A DNA stretch of 64,000 bases, from the NCBI RefSeq assembly GCF_032335695.1, contig NZ_JACTOJ010000012.1, positions 1 through 64,000 of the forward strand, given 5' to 3'. The notes beneath the pieces are model-generated. The model saw only the letters and a program-made list of their open reading frames with translations. It made no database searches and was not told where the DNA came from. The position numbers and the translations under genes are program-made. Of this stretch, positions 18,301 through 25,289 are shown piece after piece. Origin of the DNA: JACTOJ01 sp032335695. Lineage in GTDB: Bacteria > Bacillota > Clostridia > Clostridiales > Clostridiaceae. How positions within the stretch are numbered: position 1 is the stretch's first letter; the number at the start of each line of letters is the position of its first letter.

Positions 18301-18476
18301 ATTATAGTTTCCGAATGGCTATGATCATGCATACTATAATGAGGGTAATTATATATAATAGCAATAAGCGCATTTTTATATATTTTTTTATCTAATTCCC
18401 ATGTCGCATATAAATTCATATATTTATTTTTATTATTACAAATTTCTTTAAGATGTTCTTCCAAAGAATAATCCAT
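15339..18476 (-). CDS. HD-domain + Hsp90-like (GHKL) ATPase protein, likely phage-borne defence cargo
   Basis: A 1,045-residue protein with two recognisable modules. N-terminal: an HD phosphohydrolase-like part with SMHDHSHSET (near 46), AYLHDFGM (near 83) and SMLRLGDLLDIDDGRF (near 240). Middle: a GHKL/Hsp90-type ATPase with FIREYIQNAIDAS (N-box, near 378), IRDRGTGIS (near 455) and PTGTFGIGMQSAF (near 494). The C-terminal 400 residues are unrecognised. HD-plus-Hsp90 fusions have been noted among predicted bacterial conflict proteins; its role here is inferred. Very AT-rich codons, own terminator and probable own promoter (TATAAT complement at 18514-18519) mark it as a moron gene inside the late region. 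Confidence 0.75.
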   Translation of the reverse strand: MDYSLEEHLKEICNNKNKYMNLYATWELDKKIYKNALIAIIYNYPHYSMHDHSHSETIINKIEMVLGEYGISQLGPTETWLMLQVAYLHDFGMLLQNTYIETEWCSAEFQKYLYNLKSDGSNINLAEAANYILTLNENIEELKESDKCWPVKIRNYVVQIISEYFRKKHAQLSNEWINNMQNWDLDISHNGLIPERLFNLAGEISLLHAKEFKDVLELNYSTNGIGNDIIHPRLIASMLRLGDLLDIDDGRFNPFVSKVFGKLPELSETHRIKHKSIKHILVTPEVIEAVADCSDEEVYRQTRDWFTWIKNEVENISINWTQIVPANFNKVPPRIGKLDVLWNHKKDINENINLKFEIAQKDAFEILEGTNIYHNKLAFIREYIQNAIDASKIQLWNDLKNGQYSNWIKDDKINQELAPYEVDEAILKNYKIIIDVNIKEVKIDDESDKYDLIEFIIRDRGTGISKKRLKSITNVAVSWDKRNDLEETFYDIPLWLKPTGTFGIGMQSAFSVCNEIQILTKSDGEECKEIRIISGRQNGYISAVEKKLNMPRGTQIRIQFDQQKKTTNVEKSYKYITEDSDPFKRRIDFRIDNIVKYIENIYNKDNGIIPISVMSQDKEIYHSDCCTSMYYEFKDSAQEGNYRYKFIYDNKLNKFPHCLIYDRETVSLIKIVFPSIKDRELRFSEPVLLYYKGIIVGNNSRRLNKNFLKMEWHIWGLAAKDMLTISRENIRENYIDSLNDYLNNLIKFSLIKLYNEMIENHDLLDYKDIDYLTIISLFKQYNINYKNLNIEDKCDNILYRVYCKDGDKYKINDIAEKDIIKEIENYLIYMPSFSREIFIYVNDDTVKKAICENLDKNGEFPKNGVIFDGFLPRILYHNYNIKIMSYLPANGENYIFYSFSPNYVEKVTYRDYTKYNILLYLITSRNIRSAIPAIEEYNCLKIKHTNQIGNIKTLGKNYTEKLDKIISPVNQEDIEFLINNKPSEYDFINYITNKEEFAEIVNYILSQRESNDLKDVEINKKNIKEKYIELTKYIYRRANKSLHNE

Positions 18477-18582
18477 ATTAACACCACCAATATATTTCGA
18501 TAAGTTTACATTAATTATACAATATATGTAAGCATCAATCTATATTTATATGTCTAAAAAAGTAAATTGTTATATTTTTTAA

Positions 18583-19008
18583 TTAATTTGCTACTACTAT
18601 CATTTTACTTATTCTTCTTATAGCTTTTGATTCTATCCTCTTGCATTGTTGATAGCTCCTATCTAACCTGCAAGTTATAACATCCCATTTATATCCTCTT
18701 AAATGCTTCATCTCTAAAACATCTTTTTCATTTTCATCTAATATGCTTAATGCATTTTCTATTCTTTCAATCTCTCTTTGCTTCTTTCTTTTCTCATTCT
18801 CAAGCTTCTGAACCTTATCAATTAAATTTATAGCTTGATTCTCGGTGCTACTGCTAAATTTATAAGTTTTTCCTGTCCTTTCTTGGTAGCTTATTGCTTC
18901 TGGTCCCAAGTTTTCTTCGTCATGTAATTCCTCTATATCCAATTCTAAAGCTATTATCTCTGCTTTTAATGTTCTATATCCTTTTAATACCTCTATTACT
19001 TCTTTCAT
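18583..19008 (-). CDS. Phage late transcription regulator, sigma-70 region 4-like (ArpU/RinA-like)
   Basis: A 141-residue protein: an N-terminal coiled coil (about 1-90, with LENEKRKKQREIERIENAL), then a region-4-like helix-turn-helix at the C-terminus (LDENEKDVLEMKHLRGYKWDVITCRLDRSYQQCKRIESKAIRRI). Such ArpU/RinA-type proteins switch on the late operon of Gram-positive siphoviruses, and this gene lies just upstream of the packaging block. The HD-Hsp90 cargo gene is inserted between it and the rest of the late genes. Confidence 0.8.
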   Translation of the reverse strand: MKEVIEVLKGYRTLKAEIIALELDIEELHDEENLGPEAISYQERTGKTYKFSSSTENQAINLIDKVQKLENEKRKKQREIERIENALSILDENEKDVLEMKHLRGYKWDVITCRLDRSYQQCKRIESKAIRRISKMIVVAN

Positions 19009-19039
19009 GTGTTTCTCCTCCTAAATTTCAAAAATAAAA

Positions 19040-19063
19040 GACACTACCCTTTATGGATAGTGC
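19040..19063 (-). terminator. Terminator after the HTH-ImmA gene
   Basis: The minus strand carries GGCACTATCC and GGTAGTGTC arms with a 6-base loop, then TTTTATTTTT. It is a clear rho-independent terminator between the HTH-ImmA gene and the sigma-like regulator. Confidence 0.75.
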
Positions 19064-19083
19064 CTCCGTTACTCGGTCAGCCT

Positions 19084-20241
19084 CTATATTTTTCTTACTG
19101 GCATTTCTATTATTTTATTATCAATCTTTTTAGGAAGTAGCCTTCCTTCTTCTAACCCTAACAAAAGCTCAATTTCTTCTCTTGGTAGCGTAAGCCCTCT
19201 TGATGATAGCTCCTTTAAAAATTCTTTTTCATCCAAAATATCATTGTCTATAAGAATATCAACCGCTCTTTTTAATACAGTTGGCTTACTCATTACAAGA
19301 GTATCATCTAGCGGTTCCTCAGTTCTCCATCCCAACCTACTCATTTTTTTCATTAGTGTCTGGTATGAACTGTATGATAATATATCTAACCGATTTGCTC
19401 TTACCAGCATTGCTGATATTGATGTTTTCCATTTCTTTTTTAGTTGCTTATAATAATTTAAAGTTGTTGGATATAAATTCACATCATTAGCAAATGCATT
19501 TTTAGGTAAAAGAAAGGCAGCTGCAAACTCATGAGCCTCATTCTCAATATGTCTAAGTTCTTCTCTTGTCATATTTTCTAAATCTATAAAATCGTCGTGT
19601 AATATTATATGCCCAAGTTCATGAGCCGCACTAAATTGCCTTCTTGTAGCTGACCATTTATCATTTCCCAAAACTACAAAGTAATATTTCTTTCCATTTA
19701 TTCTTTGTGGTTGGCTAAACGCATCTACATTATCACTATCAGTAAAAATTGATGTAACTATTATACCGTTCTTTTCCATAAGGTATAATATATCTGATAT
19801 CGGCTCTTCTTCTATTCCCCAATGTTTTCTCAATAATAGTGCTTTTTCTTCTATTGAGGAATTTTCATCAAATTTAGGTAAATTTAAAGTAGGAAACTCG
19901 ATATATTCATTCAAAAAACTAAAAAGCTTTCCAATCATTTTTGTTCTTTCTTTCTGAACATTTTCTTCTTTCTTAGACATTTTGCTTAATGCTCTAAAAT
20001 AAGTATTTCCTTGTTGTATATCCATTGTATCTTCTTCATAAAAATACTCTCTAGGAAACTTTAAAGTACTTGTTATTTTCATTAATGTATCAAATTGCGG
20101 AGAAATTTGACCATTTTCAAATTGAGAGATAGATTGCTTTGTAACTCCAATATCTTCTGCTAATTCTGTTATTGTCTTTCCTCTATATTTTCTAGCTACT
20201 TGAAGTCTAGCTCCGTTGAAATTTTTATAATTACTTAACAT
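19084..20241 (-). CDS. XRE helix-turn-helix + ImmA/IrrE-family metallopeptidase fusion
   Basis: A 385-residue protein. Residues about 12-70 are a Cro/CI helix-turn-helix (GKTITELAEDIGVTKQSISQFENGQISP). The middle has the zinc-protease motif AAHELGHIILH (HExxH-like, near 204) and EAHEFAAAFLLP. The same layout occurs in repressor-antirepressor and toxin-antitoxin-like modules, in which the protease part cleaves a partner repressor or senses stress. The gene immediately upstream (31-base gap) encodes an unrelated 249-residue protein that often accompanies such fusions. It sits in the early lytic direction, not beside the main repressor. Confidence 0.85.
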   Translation of the reverse strand: MLSNYKNFNGARLQVARKYRGKTITELAEDIGVTKQSISQFENGQISPQFDTLMKITSTLKFPREYFYEEDTMDIQQGNTYFRALSKMSKKEENVQKERTKMIGKLFSFLNEYIEFPTLNLPKFDENSSIEEKALLLRKHWGIEEEPISDILYLMEKNGIIVTSIFTDSDNVDAFSQPQRINGKKYYFVVLGNDKWSATRRQFSAAHELGHIILHDDFIDLENMTREELRHIENEAHEFAAAFLLPKNAFANDVNLYPTTLNYYKQLKKKWKTSISAMLVRANRLDILSYSSYQTLMKKMSRLGWRTEEPLDDTLVMSKPTVLKRAVDILIDNDILDEKEFLKELSSRGLTLPREEIELLLGLEEGRLLPKKIDNKIIEMPVRKI

Positions 20242-20272
20242 TTTTCATGTTAACCTCCTAATTAGTCACCTA

Positions 20273-21022
20273 TCATCTGTCATCATTTTCCCTGCTCTTC
20301 TTCTTGCCATCCATAGGTAACCGTTTTTTTTGTTTTACTTTATCTTGCCTTATATTCAATTCAATCTTTGGTGGTATCTTTTCATCTACAACCTTAGTAT
20401 CTTCAATCTCCTCAATATTAGCAGAAATGTAGTCATTCCAATCGTATGTTTTTAATAATTTCAATTCATAATTAGATATATTTCCAGATATTCTATATAC
20501 ACCATCAACATTTTCTTTAAAAAGTATATTTACGCACCCAGCTACTTCATCTTTTATTTCACTTATCATTCTTTCCAAATCTTCATCAATAGTTTCATCA
20601 GATATAACCTGCAGGCCGTCAAACATTGTAATCTGTTGCTCTATTTCTCGCTGAAAATGATAGTTTTTAGAATTTAGAACTCTAACGTAATGGTATAGAT
20701 TGTCTCTACTATTCTTTATTCCATCAAATCTGTTTTCTTTTAAAATTATAAATAGAATTTTCGACTCTGTATTGTATATAACTGCAAATTCCCATAGAGC
20801 ACCACGTGATACATGGTAAACTTTGAATGGCTCTTTCTTAAAGTTTTTAGATATATTGTCAAATATATAATTCCATCTATAAAGATGTTTTCCATTTTCA
20901 TACCCTAATTTTTGTTGGCTTTTCCAATACTCATATTGATGCCTAGAATCATTTATTGACTTAATTAATAATTTAATATCCTCAGGAGTCATAACTTCAT
21001 CAGGTATATTTCCTTCAAACAT
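20273..21022 (-). CDS. Unknown partner of the HTH-ImmA gene (possibly DUF5986-like)
   Basis: About 249 residues, start taken at ATG 21022 behind GAAGG; an in-frame GTG three codons earlier is also open. The N-terminal part has HQYEYWKSQQKLGYENGKHLYRWNYI and a VYHVSRGALWEFAVIYN strand pair; the C-terminal tail is charged and basic (KQKKRLPMDGKKKSREND). I recall a similar family (DUF5986) paired with HTH-ImmA genes on mobile elements, but that match is tentative. The tight pairing suggests a two-gene module, perhaps toxin-antitoxin or superinfection-control, with this protein as target or effector. Confidence 0.5.
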   Translation of the reverse strand: MFEGNIPDEVMTPEDIKLLIKSINDSRHQYEYWKSQQKLGYENGKHLYRWNYIFDNISKNFKKEPFKVYHVSRGALWEFAVIYNTESKILFIILKENRFDGIKNSRDNLYHYVRVLNSKNYHFQREIEQQITMFDGLQVISDETIDEDLERMISEIKDEVAGCVNILFKENVDGVYRISGNISNYELKLLKTYDWNDYISANIEEIEDTKVVDEKIPPKIELNIRQDKVKQKKRLPMDGKKKSRENDDR

Positions 21023-21116
21023 TTTTAACACCTTCTCAACTAAATTCTTTATAGTAAATATACCATATTTATAAAATTAGTCAAGTGGAATTGCTACTTT
21101 TTTCCGATTAATTCAT

Positions 21117-21284
21117 TTATTTTACTTTTTCCTTATAAGTATTTTCCAATCTAAAAGTTATATCTCCATTCACACATTTAATGCCAATTTCAAAGAAATT
21201 CACATTGCCTACCATTGAAACTCCTTCTATTAATTCATTTACTTTGCTATTTATTTTACTTTTTAATACTTCCTTATCTGTCAA
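21117..21284 (-). CDS. Small phage protein (55 residues), TTG start
   Basis: An open frame read by hand: TTG at 21284 behind AAAGGAG, protein beginning (M)TDKEVLKSKINSKVNELI and ending LENTYKEKVK. The strong ribosome binding site and its packing (22 bases after the next upstream gene) support a real gene. The middle segment SMVGNVNFFEIGIKCVNGDI looks like a beta hairpin. No family recognised. Confidence 0.55.
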   Translation of the reverse strand: MTDKEVLKSKINSKVNELIEGVSMVGNVNFFEIGIKCVNGDITFRLENTYKEKVK

Positions 21285-21306
21285 TAAAACCACTCCTTTC
21301 TCTCAT

Positions 21307-22074
21307 TTAAGCCGTTGCCTTTCTTATTAATCTCTGCACGCAGAACCTTCCTATCGCTGTCTGCTTTGTATGATTGTCATATGAAATATTTAAAATAGCA
21401 TTTTCAATGCCATATTCCCTTACTATCTCCCCTGATACAAGCTTGTCTCCTATAAGGGCTTCCACATAATCTCCCACAGTTATTTTGCCTTGTATATCCT
21501 GCAAACTTTCACTTGAAACTTGTAGCGGAAACTCTTTAAATATCTCTTCATTGTCAAAGCTGGCATCAATATTTTTAAAATCAAGTATCCATCCCTTTTG
21601 ATTAATACTCTGAATCTTATCTTTGCATATAACTGTTATGTTGGAATCTCCTTTTCTAACAAAGACTTTTTCAGCCTGAAGCTCCTTTAGACAATCTATA
21701 TCTTTTATCATTCTTTTCTGCTTTTCACTGAGCTTCATTTCTTCTATGCTGGTATAAACTATTTTGTCCATGGGAAGAACTTCTGAATCTTTGTTCATTA
21801 TAAATTCCTGATTGCCTTGTGCATTAAAATAAAGTGTTTTAACTTCATACCCTAAATCCAATTCAACTCCAAGACCACCACCCCAATATTTTATTATTCT
21901 TCTTACATTTTTCTTTAGCTTATAAATATCAACTAGCTTTTTATGCTGCTGACTTAATTGCCTAAAGCTATTAGCCTTTTCCTCAATCTCCGCTTTAATT
22001 TCTTTCTTCTCTACGCTTATCTCCCAAAAACTAATTTGTCCTTCTATCACTCTACTTTTCTTACTACTCTTCAT
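21307..22074 (-). CDS. Phage early protein, unknown
   Basis: A 255-residue protein, start MKSSKKSRVIEGQISFWE. The N-terminal third is helical with a possible coiled coil (EKKEIKAEIEEKANSFRQLSQQHKK); the rest is mixed, with IIKYWGGGLGVELDLGY and a C-terminal GDYVEALIGDKLVSGEIVREYG that looks like a small beta barrel. It lies in the early lytic block between a small HTH-like protein and a 55-residue gene. No catalytic motif is seen; proteins of this look in clostridial phages are of unknown role. Confidence 0.6.
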   Translation of the reverse strand: MKSSKKSRVIEGQISFWEISVEKKEIKAEIEEKANSFRQLSQQHKKLVDIYKLKKNVRRIIKYWGGGLGVELDLGYEVKTLYFNAQGNQEFIMNKDSEVLPMDKIVYTSIEEMKLSEKQKRMIKDIDCLKELQAEKVFVRKGDSNITVICKDKIQSINQKGWILDFKNIDASFDNEEIFKEFPLQVSSESLQDIQGKITVGDYVEALIGDKLVSGEIVREYGIENAILNISYDNHTKQTAIGRFCVQRLIRKATA

Positions 22075-22086
22075 GATATGCTCTCC

Positions 22087-22278
22087 CTACATCACTATTT
22101 TGAGCTGCCTATATTTCCAGCCATAACTCTCTTTTATGGGCTCTTCTGTTAATGAGATAGCTTCGCTTTTAATTAACAGCCTTGTGAATGAATCTGTATT
22201 GATACCAGCTTGATTAATAGCATCTATTAGCGACAGACCTTGAAAATATAATTCCACTGCTTTATCAACTGCATCCAT
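22087..22278 (-). CDS. Small phage helical (possibly HTH) protein
   Basis: A 63-residue protein, MDAVDKAVELYFQGLSLIDAI then NQAGINTDSFTRLL, whose first 45 residues could form a short helix-turn-helix of the type found in small phage early regulators. It starts 10 bases after the end of the replication gene frame and is followed 12 bases later by the 255-residue early gene. Function unknown. Confidence 0.5.
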   Translation of the reverse strand: MDAVDKAVELYFQGLSLIDAINQAGINTDSFTRLLIKSEAISLTEEPIKESYGWKYRQLKIVM

Positions 22279-22288
22279 CTATTTCACC

Positions 22289-23338
22289 TCATTCCCAGCC
22301 TAAAAGCTTTTTTTCTAAATCATCATAGTCATAATCACGCTGCTGATAATTATTAAAATTGCCTTTTATGGAAACAGGCTTGGATGCTGCTTTATTGTCA
22401 TAATTTCCTTCTTGGATTTTTATAAAGTTACTTTGCTTTAATATCCAATCAAAGTTACCGTTCCATCCTCCTACTCTACCTGTTAGAAAATCACTGTTTT
22501 CCACACGCTTAAAGAATTTTTCTACTGCCTCTACGCTGAATTTAAGCCTTTTCCATAAGGATCTAATAGCCTTATCTCTAGCTTCACTTCTCTGTATTAC
22601 TTTAGGCAAAGACTTACAAGTCTTATTAAATAATGCAATTATTTCTTCATAAGGCACTTTAGCACGCACATCACTCATGGATTTATCCATAGGTGATGAA
22701 AAGTTGTCCACATTATCAACATTATCCACAGGTGTTTCTTCTGACGTATATGTATTCTTTATATTTTCTTTTTTATTTTTATTTTCATTTTTATTTTGTC
22801 CCCCTAGCGTTGACGGTTCGTAAGACGTATCGTGCCACGCTTCGTTAACCTGTGGTATATTTGAATTTTCACTTATAGACTCAGGTAAATTCATATTTTC
22901 TCTAGGTATTCTGCTTACAATATAGTTTATAAAAAGAGATTTAATAGCCTCGTTACTAACGCTTTGTGCTACAAATTGCAGAAGAGAAACATCTTCTACT
23001 TGAACTAGCTCGCTTTTAATTAAATCTAGTATTGGCTTACCTGAGTTAGAAAGATTAAATTTCCCCCAGTTTTTAATGGCTATTTCGCTGGTATCATCAT
23101 TGTATTGAATAAGCTTGTGATAGTGAGTAAACCTATCTAAAAGGCTTCTTACAGACTCATAGGAATATCATCCCATTTCAAAGGAGATTATCTTCTTAGG
23201 AAGTCTATAAACTCCTATCTGAGTAGTTCGTGAATTAGTTAGTATATATAAATAAAAGTATTTATCCTCTGGTGTAAAGTTCTCCATAACCTTTTGGTCA
23301 TCCCAAAAGCTTGTGTATATGTGTCTATATTTAGCCAT
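22289..23338 (-). pseudogene. Phage replisome-organiser-like protein interrupted by an in-frame TGA
   Basis: A single reading frame starts at ATG 23338 (MAKYRHIYTSFWDDQKVMEN, the classic N-terminus of phage replication initiators of the replisome-organiser type) and continues to 22289. A TGA at 23168-23170 breaks it after residue 56 (IISFEMG). Past the stop the frame resumes with YSYESVRSLLDRFTHYHKL, which fits the same winged-helix family, and ends in a linker and a helical C-terminal domain (VPYEEIIALFNKTCKSL, GWNGNFDWILK). The intact protein would be about 349 residues. A restart at 22894 (MNLPESISE) would leave only the C-terminal 201 residues. It is a nonsense or small-indel mutation, or a sequencing error. 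Confidence 0.7.
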
Positions 23339-23372
23339 AAATAGCTCCTCCTAATTTAAAATTCCTGTATTC

Positions 23373-23401
23373 TTGAACCGCTACTTAATCTTTGCTATAA
23401 T
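23373..23401 (+). promoter_or_regulatory. Consensus-like promoter on the plus strand
   Basis: TTGAAC at 23373-23378 and TATAAT at 23396-23401 are separated by exactly 17 bases. The direction opposes every neighbouring gene, and the next plus-strand gene is 1.5 kb away, so it probably drives the small RNA candidate that follows. Confidence 0.65.
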
Positions 23402-23407
23402 TGTGTT

Positions 23408-23482
23408 AGTGTACTTTGCCGAGTACCTAACTTAATATATATTTTGTTGTGAACCCTATTTGCGAGGGTTCATTTTATTTTT
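23408..23482 (+). ncRNA. Candidate prophage small RNA, about 75 nt
   Basis: Seven bases after a strong promoter the plus strand forms a first hairpin (TTAG-t-GTAC, loop TTTGCCGA, GTAC-CTAA at 23406-23430). An AT linker follows, then a terminator hairpin GAACCCT-ATTTGCG-AGGGTTC (23451-23471) with ATTTTATTTTT. No open frame of useful size fits inside. It lies antisense to the leader between the XRE regulator and the replication gene, and its end overlaps the regulator's stop codon. It could regulate early lytic mRNA or act in trans. I do not recognise the family. Confidence 0.6.
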
Positions 23483-24002
23483 CATTTTTTAAATATCCAT
23501 GTTCTATAAGCTTTTCCCTTTGCTCATTAAACAAAACCTTTATGTCAAAGTCATATTCTCTGCACATGATAGCAATGTAATGAGCTGCTGCTACATACAC
23601 ATCTATTACTTCAAGAATACTTTTTCTGACCCTATCTCTTTGCTCTTGTTTGCAAGCCTTTGGATTATCACTTATTCTAGTAAGCTTTATAGCATTTATG
23701 GCTTCCTCAAATTCTTCAATAGATTTTTCTTTCACTGAAGACCTATGTAAATCCACCAATTCTCCATCAAGCCAAGGTACTCCAAAAACTCCGTCTGTTA
23801 TTTCATTAGCAGCTTCCATATAAATTCTTGGTTCATCCATGCTGCTTGCAATACTTTTTAGTAAGCTAAGATTTATATTTCTATCTCCCCTTTCTATAGC
23901 TGAAATGAGTTTTCCACTACAATATGCCATAGCTCCAACGGTTTCTTGTGTAATATGTTTAATCTCTCTTGATTCCTTTATTGCCAGTCCTATACTAGAC
24001 AT
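23475..24002 (-). CDS. XRE-family phage regulator, 175 residues
   Basis: The N-terminal 60 residues are a Cro/CI-type helix-turn-helix (GLAIKESREIKHITQETVGAMAYCSGKLISAIERGDRNINL). The rest is helical with a middle conserved-looking VFGVPWLDGELVDLHR and a C-terminal EVIDVYVAAAHYIAIM. Related early phage proteins in clostridia and bacilli have this layout (HTH then a helical domain); their targets are not known. It is the third minus-strand gene after the immunity switch and precedes the replication gene. Confidence 0.75.
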   Translation of the reverse strand: MSSIGLAIKESREIKHITQETVGAMAYCSGKLISAIERGDRNINLSLLKSIASSMDEPRIYMEAANEITDGVFGVPWLDGELVDLHRSSVKEKSIEEFEEAINAIKLTRISDNPKACKQEQRDRVRKSILEVIDVYVAAAHYIAIMCREYDFDIKVLFNEQREKLIEHGYLKNEK

Positions 24003-24122
24003 TTTCTATCCTCCATATGTAGAAATTAAATGTTTTAATAGTTTTAACTGTAGAATAAGAATAATAGAACTCTACATGACCTACTGATATAATAAAGTCA
24101 ATAAGAAACTCAATCCTTTCTA

Positions 24123-24434
24123 TCAGTTAGTTGTCATCTCTGAACTGCTTAAATCAACAGCAGCAATCAAATCACTTTTGATTGAATTTATTACTCCTTC
24201 CAGCCTTAAAATTTTATTCTTAAGCTTTGCATTTTCTTTAGTAAGTTGAGCTTCTTTCTCGGTCAAGCCATCATTAGCAATAACTCCGAGATAATCATGT
24301 AAAAATTGTTCAGGTATTCTCCAATCTGTGCCTACTTTATGAGCTTTAAGTTTATTTCTTCTAATTTCATTCTTTACAGTGGTATCACACACTTGGAGAA
24401 TTTCTGCTACATCAGAAATTTTGTATACTTTCAT
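24123..24434 (-). CDS. Excisionase-type winged helix DNA-binding protein
   Basis: A 103-residue protein. Residues 1-50 (MKVYKISDVAEILQVCDTTVKNEIRRNKLKAHKVGTDWRIP) match the MerR-like excisionase/helix-turn-helix_17 domain; the remainder is a coiled coil (EKEAQLTKENAKLKNKILRLEGVI). It could act as excisionase for the integrase or as an early regulator. An operator-like site (CAAC-N5-GTTA at 24476-24488) lies between it and the Cro-like gene upstream, so it may be controlled by the repressor too. Confidence 0.7.
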   Translation of the reverse strand: MKVYKISDVAEILQVCDTTVKNEIRRNKLKAHKVGTDWRIPEQFLHDYLGVIANDGLTEKEAQLTKENAKLKNKILRLEGVINSIKSDLIAAVDLSSSEMTTN

Positions 24435-24471
24435 AAATAACTCCTTTCTAAATTAAAAATATAATTCTCCA

Positions 24472-24717
24472 TTAACAACATTTTGTTAATTTGTTTGCCA
24501 ACATTTTGTTGTATTCATTTGCAAAAAAAATTTCTTCTATCGATTTCTTATAAAAAGCTGCAATTCTATGCGCTATATCTAAAGTTGGATTCCTTGTTCC
24601 TTGTTCTATCATCCCGTAATAACTTGTTGTTATTCCTATAACTTCTGCAACTTCTTTTTGTTTAAGTTTCGATTCATTCCTTAAAGATATTAACACTTTA
24701 TTTGTTTTATTAGGCAT
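24472..24717 (-). CDS. Cro-like XRE regulator
   Basis: An 81-residue protein that is mostly a single helix-turn-helix domain (LISLRNESKLKQKEVAEVIGITTSYYGMIEQGTRNPT). It is divergent from the CI-like repressor at 24891 and is the first gene of the lytic direction, the usual place of Cro. Its start is behind GGAGGTG. A perfect CAAC-N5-GTTG copy lies inside its own 3' end (24499-24511), a site that could bind repressor or Cro and influence the next gene. Confidence 0.85.
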   Translation of the reverse strand: MPNKTNKVLISLRNESKLKQKEVAEVIGITTSYYGMIEQGTRNPTLDIAHRIAAFYKKSIEEIFFANEYNKMLANKLTKCC

Positions 24718-24734
24718 ATTTCACCTCCGTTAAC

Positions 24735-24838
24735 CAACATAATGTTGTTTATACTTTTATATTATACAACGTTTTGTTGGTTGTCAAGTTTTTTCTCAAC
24801 TTTTTGTTGTTTATATCAGTTATTACAACTCTACGTTG
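24735..24838. promoter_or_regulatory. Four repressor operators, CAAC-N5-GTTG
   Basis: Four 13-bp sites share the half-sites CAAC and GTTG with five bases between: 24735-24747, 24767-24779, 24797-24809 and 24826-24838. Their centres are 32, 30 and 29 bases apart, close to three helical turns, so dimers on all four would face the same side. The second lies in the lytic promoter and the fourth just upstream of the repressor's own TATAAT (24839-24844). Two further copies occur at 24499-24511 and 24476-24488 (one mismatch). Confidence 0.8.
24761..24787 (-). promoter_or_regulatory. Early lytic promoter (pR-like)
   Basis: On the minus strand TTGACA (complement of 24782-24787) is followed, after 15 bases, by TATAAT (complement of 24761-24766); TAATAT two bases on gives the standard 17-base spacing. 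Operator copy 2 fills the spacer, so repressor binding would block this promoter directly. Confidence 0.65.
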
Positions 24839-24844
24839 TATAAT
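24839..24844 (+). promoter_or_regulatory. Repressor promoter -10 (pRM-like)
   Basis: TATAAT at 24839-24844 starts one base after operator 4 and 47 bases before the repressor start codon, which has GGTGG just upstream. No good -35 is seen, which would fit an autoregulated promoter. Confidence 0.5.
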
Positions 24845-24890
24845 ACAATTAAAGAGTTGTATTTTAAACTAAAAAATTGTAAGGTGGTAC

Positions 24891-25220
24891 ATGATGATAG
24901 GTGAACAATTAAAATTCTTACGTTCTGAAAAAGGATTAACACAGAAAGATTTAGCTGAATATCTAAAGATTTCTACAAGTGCATATGGATTTTATGAACA
25001 GGGAAAAAGAGAACCTGATATGGAAACACTAATTAAATTAGCTGCATTTTTTAATGTATCATCTGACTTTTTGCTTGGCAGAACTAATATAAAAAATTAT
25101 TCTGAATCAACAGTAGCACTTCATCGCGAAGATGGTTATGAAGATGATCTTCCAGAAGAAGCTAGAAAAGAAATAGAGGAATTTAAAGAATTCATTAGAC
25201 ATAAATATGGGAAAAAATAA
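24891..25220 (+). CDS. CI-like prophage repressor (XRE family)
   Basis: A 109-residue protein with a clear N-terminal helix-turn-helix (LKFLRSEKGLTQKDLAEYLKISTSAYGFYEQGKREPD, about residues 6-44) followed by TLIKLAAFFNVSSDFLLGR, typical of short phage repressors without a self-cleaving protease domain. Since it lacks a peptidase part, induction may rely on the ImmA-like protease gene at 26040. It is the first plus-strand gene of the lysogeny block and divergent from the Cro-like gene, with operators in between. Confidence 0.85.
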   Translation: MMIGEQLKFLRSEKGLTQKDLAEYLKISTSAYGFYEQGKREPDMETLIKLAAFFNVSSDFLLGRTNIKNYSESTVALHREDGYEDDLPEEARKEIEEFKEFIRHKYGKK

Positions 25221-25289
25221 ATTATTGGTTTTTAGAAGTACGCAGTTGTTTCATATAATCTATATTAATCTTATTTCTGAGGTGATTTC

